The notes under the pieces are model-generated. The model did no database searches and was not told the origin of the DNA. It was given only the letters and a program-made list of their open reading frames with translations. DNA of 64,000 nucleotides from JAUHXS01 sp965213575 (lineage in GTDB: Bacteria; Bacteroidota; Bacteroidia; Chitinophagales; JAUHXS01). A program made the translations under genes and the position numbers. Where the stretch lies: contig CBDBZN010000028.1 of assembly GCA_965213575.1 (NCBI GenBank), forward strand, positions 1-64,000. The letters run 5' to 3'. Below, piece by piece: positions 44,143 through 52,738 of the stretch (its first letter is position 1; every line of letters starts with the position of its first letter).

Positions 44143-45870
44143 TTATTTTATAATAATTGGATAGGTCGTGTGTCTTTCTTGGTTACTTATCATTAAATAA
44201 TAAATCCCCGGAGATCGATTTAAATTAAAATTATATAAGGTCTTATTGGTCTTTACTATATCATCATATAATTTCTGTTGAAGCGTATTATAGATGCATA
44301 ATCTTGTATTTATAAGACTTCTGTCACTTTGGAGAGTAAAATAGCCATTACTAGGATTAGGATAGATATGCATACTATTATCTATCTTAAGATTTAAGAT
44401 GTTGCTAAAAGTACTATCAATCATAATTTGATTTTGTGCTTCATCAAAGCAAATATTATTATTAGAAGCAATTAATCTTATGGTATAAGTACTGTCTGGT
44501 TGAAGATAGATTGTATCTGAGGTAGAGGGCAAAGTATCATTACCATTCATCCAAATAACATTGGTTGCATTTATAGAAGTATTAATCACAGCGGTATTTT
44601 CTACTACAAAAGAAGCTTCAGGAGTAGTATATACATAAATAGATTTAATAACAGAATCTATAATTACTCCAGCTGAATCAGCCACCATCTTTATTTCAAT
44701 AAAGCCGGTGTCTGCATCAGAAGGAGTGTATATAGGATCTGATAGTTCTGAAAAAAGCACATCATTTGCAAACCATTTATAACCATCTAATTGTTGGGAA
44801 TTATTTGTTATAAATACAGTTTCATCAGTACATATAATGCTATCAGATAATGTAAAATCTAAAGAGGTCGAAGGCACATAAGTAGTTATTAAAGTACCTG
44901 CATCTCCTACTGCATATAAATTATTATTATAATCAGATGTTATGCTTCTTAGCCTTTTATTAGTTGGAGTAGGCTGTAGTGCCCATGAGATACCATTATT
45001 TTCAGATAAATAAATTGTCCCTTGATCCCCAACTGCATGCATTCTTCCATCAGATGTAATAAGAACATCGTTAATAGGAGCAGAAACTTGTATGGTATCC
45101 CAATTAACTCCCCCATCGTAACTCAATACTAATAAGCCGGAATTACTGGATTTTCCCCCTACTAAAATAGTATTGTTGCTACTAATTGCAATAGAAGTAT
45201 ATTGGTATGAGGTAGGCACATAACTTGGGCCAATATTTATCCACGAACTACCTCCATCAAGTGTTTCTAATATTAAGGCAAATTTTCCCACTGCTACACC
45301 TTTATCGTTATTGGTGAAATAAAGATCATTTGCTGAAGGGTTGGTAACTGGTAAGTTATGAATAGAGATATCATTCCATGTAAACCCGCCATCTGTAGTT
45401 TTATATATTAAGAAATCACAAGGAGAAGTACCACAAGATGACTGACAAGAGATATAACCGGTATCAGCAGAAGGGAAAAATACAGAAGTTCCAATTTTAC
45501 TTGGTATGGTAGCAATTTTCACCCAGGTAATATCAAGGGTTGGACTACTAGAATCTACCTTAAATATCTCTGTGTTAACTCCTGTTAAAATTGCATATCT
45601 TTTATTAGGAGTCGGAAAAGAAAACTTTCTAACTCTAACATTAGTAAACCTACTACTAAATAACAACCTTGCGCTCCAGTAAAATCCATCTTTAGTAATA
45701 GACGCGCTTCCAGTATCTCCACCAAGTACTCCCTCTTGATTATTTGGAATAAAAGCAATATCATACAAATCTCTATTCCATTTAGGTGCTTGTGATACCC
45801 ATTGGGCATAAATCTGATTCCCGCCTATTAGAATAAATATAAATATGATTAAAAGTTTGTGTGTTTGCAT
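44143..45870 (-). CDS. Exported YCF48/BNR-like propeller protein with T9SS type A tail
   Basis: The 575-residue protein has a signal peptide (MQTHKLLIIFIFILIGGNQ, then IYAQ). Repeats with the 'T-x-D-G-G-x-x-W' signature of YCF48/BNR propellers (TTDGGFTWN, TLDGGSSWI, SYDGGVNWD, SENNGISW) span residues about 20-320. An Ig/PKD-like part follows, then a type A sorting domain (HIYPNPSNGYFTLQ; LCIYNTLQQKLYDD; SPGIYYLMI). It is predicted to be on or outside the outer membrane. Its promoter region (226 bases) is shared with the divergent gene at 46097, a member of the unnamed about 490-residue family. Confidence 0.87.
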   Translation of the reverse strand: MQTHKLLIIFIFILIGGNQIYAQWVSQAPKWNRDLYDIAFIPNNQEGVLGGDTGSASITKDGFYWSARLLFSSRFTNVRVRKFSFPTPNKRYAILTGVNTEIFKVDSSSPTLDITWVKIATIPSKIGTSVFFPSADTGYISCQSSCGTSPCDFLIYKTTDGGFTWNDISIHNLPVTNPSANDLYFTNNDKGVAVGKFALILETLDGGSSWINIGPSYVPTSYQYTSIAISSNNTILVGGKSSNSGLLVLSYDGGVNWDTIQVSAPINDVLITSDGRMHAVGDQGTIYLSENNGISWALQPTPTNKRLRSITSDYNNNLYAVGDAGTLITTYVPSTSLDFTLSDSIICTDETVFITNNSQQLDGYKWFANDVLFSELSDPIYTPSDADTGFIEIKMVADSAGVIIDSVIKSIYVYTTPEASFVVENTAVINTSINATNVIWMNGNDTLPSTSDTIYLQPDSTYTIRLIASNNNICFDEAQNQIMIDSTFSNILNLKIDNSMHIYPNPSNGYFTLQSDRSLINTRLCIYNTLQQKLYDDIVKTNKTLYNFNLNRSPGIYYLMISNQERHTTYPIIIK

Positions 45871-46096
45871 GGAGTAAAAAATTAAATTGTAAGCTTATAA
45901 AAGCTAATGAGCAATTATTTCAAACGTATGTTTAATATACAAATTTTAAGCTTCTTAAAAAAAGATTATTGCTCCCTATTTTTAATCTTTCAAGATATAT
46001 TTTTTATTGCAAAATAAAAATCATCTATGTAATGATCAGATAATTATGACTATATTACTTTACATATCTTATTATAATTTTTAATCTTTTAATAAT

Positions 46097-47572
46097 ATGC
46101 AGAACAATAGCATCCAAGATCTTCATACGATTATACATATGCTTTCTCCTGCTGAAAAGAAAAATTTCAAAATACAGCATGCTTCTTTTAAAAGGAAAGG
46201 AGCACATAATTATCTAAAACTTTTTGATCTCATTAATAAAGAAAAAAAGTATGATAAGGATTTTTTTACTACTCTGCTGCATCGGTCAGGAATTAAAAAC
46301 CCTCGGGTGATAGCCCATCATCTCTTTGATATGCTGCTAAAGTCCAGCCGCGGGGTACAAGAAAAAAACTTTACAGAAACAAAAATATTCGGACTACTTT
46401 CTGAATCAGAATTACTATACCATAGAGGACTTAACAATCTCTGTATTAAAAGGATTGAGAAAGCTATTGGAATTGCTCAAAAGTTGGACAACCATTATAT
46501 GCTCGAAGTAGCCACACTTTGGAAGTATAGAATGATGTTAAAAATAAAAAGTGTATCAACTGATGAACAATTGGAAGAGTTTAATAAATATAGGGTTAAA
46601 CAAAAACAAATAACAGAAAATGCCCTTGATTACCAAAAATTGGTGTTCAAGTTTTATACTATCATGAATAAATTCAATATTAATGAAAAGGAAAATATTC
46701 AAATGTTGAAAGAGCATATTTTCTCAAGCAGCCTTCTTATTAACGAGAGAAAAGCAATATCAACTTACGCTAAAATTCAATATAATCACATCTATGGAAT
46801 CTTTAATAATGCAATAGGTAATTTTAATAGTTTTTATGATTATACAAAAAGGATAATTTATTTATCTCATCAATCTCCTTACATTCAAAAACAACCGGGC
46901 AATTTGATAATTATTCTAGGAAATCATGTGAACGCATGTATTTTATCTAAACATTATACTGAAGCGGAAAAAACCCTAGAGCAAATCAAACATATAAAAG
47001 CAACTACAGTCCCTGAAAGAGTTACTAAATTCAAAGCGTTATATATCTATAAACTAGATTTATTGGTTGCTATAATGGATAAATTAGGATTAACAAGATT
47101 ATTAACTATTATAGAGAAGGATTTTGCAGAGATACACCCTATGAATAGGCAAATTGGCCAGGTATATATATTTAAAGTAGCAGCAGCTTATTTCTATTTA
47201 AAGAAATATCTTAAATGTATAGAATGGCTGGATTTTTTATTTAAAGAATTAGGTATAAAGGGACGAAAAGATGTCTTTACAGGAGGTAAAGTCTTATATT
47301 TAATGGCTCATTGGGAACTGGGTAATCACAGATTCGTCGAACAAAATGCATTATCTACTCGCAGTTATATTCAAAAAAAACGGCCGTTATATTCTTTTGA
47401 AAGAGCTTTATTAAAATTTTTCTCTTTTGCTCAGAAAAAGAATGGAAATACCATAGCTGAATGGACACATTTACTTACTACGCTTTATGCTGATCTGAAA
47501 GATCCATCTATTAAAAAACAACTCTCTTATTTTAATTATGAAAATTGGCTTACAGAAAAAATAACGTCTTAA
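46097..47572 (+). CDS. Unnamed about 490-residue helical protein, paralogue A
   Basis: I do not recognise a named family. The 491-residue protein has no signal peptide or membrane segment and is mostly amphipathic helix with TPR-like periodicity. Conserved in all three local paralogues are DLHxxIHxL at the start, EKxxFKxxH, HNYxxLFDxIN, LFDM, E.KI(F/L)GLLSE, KRIEKA, a central HxNACILSKHY-type segment and the C-terminal SYFNYENWLxEK. The N-terminal 100 residues are the most conserved and could be a DNA- or protein-binding module; that is a guess. It is divergent from an exported-protein gene on one side and convergent with another on the other side. Confidence 0.8.
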   Translation: MQNNSIQDLHTIIHMLSPAEKKNFKIQHASFKRKGAHNYLKLFDLINKEKKYDKDFFTTLLHRSGIKNPRVIAHHLFDMLLKSSRGVQEKNFTETKIFGLLSESELLYHRGLNNLCIKRIEKAIGIAQKLDNHYMLEVATLWKYRMMLKIKSVSTDEQLEEFNKYRVKQKQITENALDYQKLVFKFYTIMNKFNINEKENIQMLKEHIFSSSLLINERKAISTYAKIQYNHIYGIFNNAIGNFNSFYDYTKRIIYLSHQSPYIQKQPGNLIIILGNHVNACILSKHYTEAEKTLEQIKHIKATTVPERVTKFKALYIYKLDLLVAIMDKLGLTRLLTIIEKDFAEIHPMNRQIGQVYIFKVAAAYFYLKKYLKCIEWLDFLFKELGIKGRKDVFTGGKVLYLMAHWELGNHRFVEQNALSTRSYIQKKRPLYSFERALLKFFSFAQKKNGNTIAEWTHLLTTLYADLKDPSIKKQLSYFNYENWLTEKITS

Positions 47573-47576
47573 TTAC

Positions 47577-47925
47577 TATGTAATTGTAAAGTTAGCTACT
47601 CCTGATTATTTTGACAGAAGGCCGAAGACAGACGACAGATTAATAAAGCTTAATATCTGATCCTTTTAAATTTCGGTACTATCACTTAATAATCGTAAAG
47701 TTACCTACTAGCTCGGCATCATCCACTTGCAATTGATAGGTAAATACCTCTGTGCTTGTTCCTTTATACCAATCCCACGGATCATTAGGATTTTGAGAAA
47801 AGAACATCAATTCGCCAAAGCGATTGTAAACCGATAAGTGGTATGTAGTAAATGTAGCCGGTACAATGGGAGCATTATAAGTTGACAGTTTATCCGCTAA
47901 AAAGGCGTTAGGCATGAATAATCTT
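47577..47925. repeat. Duplicated 3'-end segment, copy 1
   Basis: This begins just after the stop of paralogue A. It covers the 109-base convergent gap and runs through the last about 80 codons of the exported-protein gene at 47682. It is closely similar, with most bases identical, to 52388-52738. The intergenic part is nearly the same in both, including GCTACTCCTGATTATTTT and a purine-rich GAAGACAGACGACAG run. Non-coding DNA conserved this well points to recent duplication or gene conversion. Confidence 0.85.
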
Positions 47926-50738
47926 AAAGGATTGCACTCATCACCACCCACTATTACGTTGGCTTTAATAAAGGTGTCGCAAAGAAATCCGTTTGTAGTA
48001 TCAGACACATAAACAGTATAAGATTGAGATTGTGTGGGTGAAACTATAATAGAGGGAGTCCTCTCCGAAGTATTCCAAAAAAATTCTGTGCCTGTACTCG
48101 CTGTTAAAGTAGTCTCTTCTCCAAAACAAATGGATGTATCTCCTTTAATTGAAGGATTGAATGGTTTTATATCTATATTGAAAAAAGCGGTATCAACAAG
48201 GCCATTGCATTCGTTGGTTAATAAAACTGAATAGGCCTCATCTGTGGGAGGAATTGAGATTATCTGTGTCATAGCTTGGGTATTCCAAAGGTAACTGTCT
48301 GCTTCAGGAGCTTGTAAAATTGGGTCATCATTAGGACAAAAAATTGAATCTGAAGTATAGGCAATAGCAGGGCGAGCAGAGAACTTAGCCATTCCTATAT
48401 CCGATGTATATGACCCTGTTGCATAGTAGGTATTATCAAAATAACCTATATTATTATCCAATAAAGGGTAAGTGCTTTCATCAGGAGCCTGAAATGTGGT
48501 TCCTATAAATGGAGCAAATGTCCATGCCAAAAATAACTCATCATCTGGAGTAATGGTCAGCAAGCCTGTATACTCATCGCCATTACCTCCCCAATAGCTT
48601 CCCCAAAGCAAATTGCCTTTATCATCAAATTGTGCTAAAAATATATCATTAACATAATTTTCTATAGAATCTGGAAATGAAGAATAGTATTCGTCATCAT
48701 AATAATTATCTGAATAGCGAGTAGTAACAGGCAGTTTATCAGAAAACGTAAATAAGGATATATACACGTTATTACATTGATCTACTACCAAATTACTAAC
48801 ATCAGTTGCATCATTAACATTCCCGCCAAAAAGTGTTCCCCACGTTCTGTTTCTTGCTTCATCATATTTTAATATAAATGCAGAGTTTCCGACACTACTA
48901 TCAGTATAAAACGTACCGGCATCTTGCAAAGGAAATTTTTCATATTGAGAAGTAATATATCCACTTATATATATGGCCTTATCTCTATCCACAATAATAG
49001 TTTTTGGGACACTTATAACATGAAGAGGTGCTCCATACAAACTACTCCAAATCACATTCCCATTGTTATCAAATTCAGAGATAAACATATCCTCCCATCC
49101 AGGGTATTGAAAAGTATCAATAAAAAAAGTGCCAATATCTTGTAATGGGAATTCAGGTGAGGCTGTAATCCCCACAGCAATTAAATGATCGTTTGAATCT
49201 ATAGTTATAGCATTACATTGATCTTTTTTTGAACCTCCAACATACGTGGTCCATAACTGTTCTCCTGTTCCACTGAATTTAGCATAGACTATATCGGTTG
49301 AATTACCACTCCACTTAGTATTAAAAAAAGTGCCTGCATCCCATAAGGGAAAATCATCCGATTTAGTATATCCAGCGATAAAAATATTTTCCTTTGAATC
49401 TGTATCAACAGAAGTAGCATAATCAAAATCACTTCCCCCCATATAAGTCGCCCATATCCGATCACCATTATTATCAAATTTTAAAATAAAAAAGTCACTT
49501 CTATCTACTAAAGCAGGTTGAAAAAAAGTACCAATGTTTTTTAGGGGAAAATTATTTGAGGAAGTGGTACCTGCAATTACTATGTTGTTGTTAATATCTA
49601 TGGCTAAGGCAGTAGCTTTATCTTCTCCACTACCTCCATAATAAGTAGACCACAGAAGTTGTCCATCGTTGTCAAATTTCATGATAAATATGCTTGGAAA
49701 TAAACTAAGGGATGGCTTAGTTCCCTGATAGTAAGCTCCTGCATCTTGCACCGGAAACTCTGTTGAATATATATCACCCACACCAAACACATTTCCTTTG
49801 GTATCACATTCTATATCTTTAAATCCTTCTGAGTCATTGCCTCCAATAAATGTAGACCATTCTAAAGGAGGGTCAATGACCAGGAGACGGGTAATATCCC
49901 GATCAGGAATATTAATATTAATTTCTTGAGTCTTGTAATTAGTAGCTAATACCTTATTTCTATTCTTATCATTTAATACGTTTGAAGTGGTTGCCTTTAA
50001 TTGATAGTTAGCAGTTACTTTATCAGTGATATCGTTTCCGGTATAGCAATATAATTTTCCTTCTTGCAAGGTATGTTTAGGAGTAGAGATGCCAATCTGC
50101 TCCGGGATTAAAAGTTCTGCGTCGCCGGCACCAATATATTGCAACTCGATGAGTTTATGATCTGCTCCCGGATAAACAAAAAAACTGTATTTTAAGTGAT
50201 TTTCTTCATCAAACTCTAATATCCAGTCAATGCCCGGGTAAATTTCTTTGATGGTAATCTTTTTGTACGATTTTACGCCCATTATACCATCGGGGCAGTG
50301 TGGGAGGAAATAACGTTTTTCTCCCTGAGTAGCATATTCTGCAATGATATTTTCTTTTTTAATACTGGCTTCTTTTAATTTGACATCGACTCGCTCCCAT
50401 GTATAAGAGACAGGCTTAGTCTCTTCATTTTTATAAATTGAGTAAGCCAAATCTTCTTCTACTGAAAGTGATTGTTTGCTTTTTTGTATCCAATCAATAA
50501 ATACATAGGTCAGGCCTCTTTCTGTAACATAGACATCTAACCCCGGAGCTGAAGTCTTAAATAGTACAAAAGGAACTATTTCTCCGTGCATGTCAGTCAT
50601 TTGTCCTTTATTTTCTAAAAACCCGATGCCGGAGTTAGATGCTGCTGACTTTTTTTCAGAAGCAAAGGAAAGACTGGTGGAATAGGTAGTTTGCCAGGTT
50701 AAAATAATTAATATTAAAAATTTGTAGATGATTTTCAT
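47682..50738 (-). CDS. Large exported SBBP-repeat protein with gliding-type C-terminal domain
   Basis: The 1018-residue protein has a signal peptide and a DUF7948 domain (residues about 35-290; NKGQMTDMHGEIVPFVLF, VYVTERGLTYVF). Many SBBP propeller repeats follow (about 290-770; WSTFIGGNDSEGFKDI, WSTYYGGSGEDKATAL, ATYMGGSDFDYATSV), then two Ig/PKD-like modules. The C-terminal sorting domain reads FMPNAFLADKLSTYNAP and LSVYNRFGELMFFSQ. Its last 90 residues are almost the same as those of the 52494 gene although the upstream domains differ. It is divergent from paralogue B (172-base gap) and convergent with A. A surface or adhesin role is inferred. Confidence 0.88.
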   Translation of the reverse strand: MKIIYKFLILIILTWQTTYSTSLSFASEKKSAASNSGIGFLENKGQMTDMHGEIVPFVLFKTSAPGLDVYVTERGLTYVFIDWIQKSKQSLSVEEDLAYSIYKNEETKPVSYTWERVDVKLKEASIKKENIIAEYATQGEKRYFLPHCPDGIMGVKSYKKITIKEIYPGIDWILEFDEENHLKYSFFVYPGADHKLIELQYIGAGDAELLIPEQIGISTPKHTLQEGKLYCYTGNDITDKVTANYQLKATTSNVLNDKNRNKVLATNYKTQEININIPDRDITRLLVIDPPLEWSTFIGGNDSEGFKDIECDTKGNVFGVGDIYSTEFPVQDAGAYYQGTKPSLSLFPSIFIMKFDNDGQLLWSTYYGGSGEDKATALAIDINNNIVIAGTTSSNNFPLKNIGTFFQPALVDRSDFFILKFDNNGDRIWATYMGGSDFDYATSVDTDSKENIFIAGYTKSDDFPLWDAGTFFNTKWSGNSTDIVYAKFSGTGEQLWTTYVGGSKKDQCNAITIDSNDHLIAVGITASPEFPLQDIGTFFIDTFQYPGWEDMFISEFDNNGNVIWSSLYGAPLHVISVPKTIIVDRDKAIYISGYITSQYEKFPLQDAGTFYTDSSVGNSAFILKYDEARNRTWGTLFGGNVNDATDVSNLVVDQCNNVYISLFTFSDKLPVTTRYSDNYYDDEYYSSFPDSIENYVNDIFLAQFDDKGNLLWGSYWGGNGDEYTGLLTITPDDELFLAWTFAPFIGTTFQAPDESTYPLLDNNIGYFDNTYYATGSYTSDIGMAKFSARPAIAYTSDSIFCPNDDPILQAPEADSYLWNTQAMTQIISIPPTDEAYSVLLTNECNGLVDTAFFNIDIKPFNPSIKGDTSICFGEETTLTASTGTEFFWNTSERTPSIIVSPTQSQSYTVYVSDTTNGFLCDTFIKANVIVGGDECNPLRLFMPNAFLADKLSTYNAPIVPATFTTYHLSVYNRFGELMFFSQNPNDPWDWYKGTSTEVFTYQLQVDDAELVGNFTIIK

Positions 50739-50835
50739 ACTTCTTTATTACTGAATGTAATATGTACAATTTAGAAAATACTCAAGGGAGATCAAAATAT
50801 TATTATTCTATAATTTAACTCTTCTAACGAGAACG

Positions 50836-50847
50836 TTATTGCAATAA
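50836..50847. promoter_or_regulatory. Palindrome TTATTGCAATAA in a divergent promoter region
   Basis: A perfect 12-bp palindrome sits in the 172-base gap between the divergent exported-protein gene and paralogue B. TTATTGCAA also occurs at 46004-46012 in the equivalent gap beside paralogue A. It was not found beside paralogue C, so a regulatory role is only a possibility in AT-rich DNA. Confidence 0.3.
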
Positions 50848-50910
50848 TAATTAATTAAATAGTTGATTTTCATATATTTAATATAATAATTATTTATATC
50901 TTTATACAAA

Positions 50911-52383
50911 ATGCAATATACTTTAGGAGATTTACATGCCCTTATTCATTCGCTTTCAGCTTCAGAGAAAAGAAGTTTTAAAATCAAGCACACTTCCTTT
51001 ACAAGAAAAAATAATCATAATTATCTCCGGTTATTCGATATCATTAATGAAACTAAAACTTATAATAAAAAAGATTTTGATGCTATTCTAGCAAAATCTA
51101 AGATCAAAAATTATAAAATAGTCGTCCACCGATTATTTGACATGATCACAAAAGTCCTCCGTTCTATTCATGAAAAAGACATCTATGAAGTAAGGATATT
51201 AGGACTACTTGCAGAGGTTGATGTCCTATACAAAAAAGGGTTGCCTGTACAGGCTGGGAAAAGGATAGAAAAGACATTTATGTTGGCAAAAAAGATGGAT
51301 AATCCTTATTTGCTGGGTTTAGTGTATAATTATAAAATGAAATATTTTTTTAGTACAAAAAATAAAAATCCTTATAATGATTTTGATAAATTTTTGCAAC
51401 AAAGACAAGAGCATAATATAGTGATTGAAAATACTGTAGATTATTTAGCACTCGCTTATAAAGCTTTATATACTTTGGATGAAATTGGATCAGGGGATGC
51501 ATTAGCAAGTATGAATTATAAAAAATTTCTCGAACACGATTTGTTGCGAGATAAGCAAAAGGCCTTAACTAATTATACAAAATTCCAATTTCATTATATA
51601 TATGCTGTTTACTATATATTTTTCCATGATTATAAAAATTTTTATCTGCACAATAAGCAGGCTTTGGATTATGCAATGAAAACTAATTATATTAAAAAGG
51701 ATAATCTTAAATTAATCACATTACAAAGTAATTATATAAATGCTTGCATCTTATCTAAACATTTTGAAAATGCGAAAGCTACCATAGCAAAACTACCCAA
51801 TATTGCTTCCTGGAGTGCTGCTGAAAAATTTGCTGAATTTAAAGGTAAACATATCAATCAATTAGATTTATTTACTGTACTTAAAGATACAACCGGAATG
51901 ACAAATAAGCTTAAAGAGATAGAACAATTATTGCCTCTATTGAAGATGAACAAGCAAATTGGTTACGTATATATGCTTAAGATAGCTACTACATATTTGC
52001 ACTTAAAAAAATATGAAAAGTGCATGGAGTGGTTGAACAAGCTTCTAAATGAAGACGAATTAACCGCTAGAAAGGATGTACTTGTTGGGTGTAGGTTATT
52101 ATATCTTGTAACGCATTGGGAAATGGGTAATTTAAAGCTAGTTGAGCAATATGCTATATCTACTTATGGTTATCTTCAGAAAAAGCGAAAGCTCCATGCT
52201 TTTGAAAAAGCTCTGTTGAAATTTTTCTCTCTTGCCCAAGAAGATGAGAGTACCCGAAACAAAGTGTCTGAGTGGGAATATTTACTAAAAATCCTTCAAG
52301 CTGATCTTACTAGCATTTCTGTTAAAAATGATTTGTTTTATTTCAATTACGAAAGTTGGTTAAAAGAAAAAATAGCACCTTAA
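50911..52383 (+). CDS. Unnamed about 490-residue helical protein, paralogue B
   Basis: This 490-residue homologue of the 46097 protein shares the same signature: DLHALIHSL, EKRSFKIKH, HNYLRLFDIIN, RLFDMI, VRILGLLAEVDVLY, KRIEKTFMLAKK, NACILSKHF, LEQYA-like VEQYAISTYGY and FNYESWLKEKI. It has no signal peptide or membrane helix and is probably cytoplasmic. It is divergent from the SBBP-repeat protein gene and convergent with the FG-GAP protein gene. The DNA after its stop codon repeats the DNA after paralogue A. No function can be assigned from sequence. Confidence 0.8.
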   Translation: MQYTLGDLHALIHSLSASEKRSFKIKHTSFTRKNNHNYLRLFDIINETKTYNKKDFDAILAKSKIKNYKIVVHRLFDMITKVLRSIHEKDIYEVRILGLLAEVDVLYKKGLPVQAGKRIEKTFMLAKKMDNPYLLGLVYNYKMKYFFSTKNKNPYNDFDKFLQQRQEHNIVIENTVDYLALAYKALYTLDEIGSGDALASMNYKKFLEHDLLRDKQKALTNYTKFQFHYIYAVYYIFFHDYKNFYLHNKQALDYAMKTNYIKKDNLKLITLQSNYINACILSKHFENAKATIAKLPNIASWSAAEKFAEFKGKHINQLDLFTVLKDTTGMTNKLKEIEQLLPLLKMNKQIGYVYMLKIATTYLHLKKYEKCMEWLNKLLNEDELTARKDVLVGCRLLYLVTHWEMGNLKLVEQYAISTYGYLQKKRKLHAFEKALLKFFSLAQEDESTRNKVSEWEYLLKILQADLTSISVKNDLFYFNYESWLKEKIAP

Positions 52384-52387
52384 TTAA

Positions 52388-52738
52388 TATGTAAGCGTAA
52401 AGCTAGCTACTCCTGATTATTTTTGACAGAAGACCGAAGACAGACGACAGATTAATAAGGCTTGATATCTGATCCTTTTAAATTTCGGTACTATCACTCA
52501 ATAATCGTAAAGTTACCTACCAATTCAGCATCATCCACTTGCAGTTGATAAGTAAATACTTCGGTGCTTATTCCCTTATACCAATCCCATACATCATTAG
52601 GATTTTGAGAAAAGAATACTAACTCACCAAAACGATTATATACTGACAACTGGTATGTGGTATATGGACCAGAGATGATGGGAGCATTATAGCCTGACAG
52701 TCCATTTGCTAAAAAAGCGTTAGGCATGAATAATCCTG
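52388..52738. repeat. Duplicated 3'-end segment, copy 2
   Basis: This is the counterpart of 47577-47925. It includes the non-coding gap after paralogue B, with GCTACTCCTGATTATTTT and the GACAGAAGACCGAAGAC run, and the sorting-domain end of the 52494 gene. Similarity fades upstream of the conserved FMPNAFLA codons. Confidence 0.85.
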
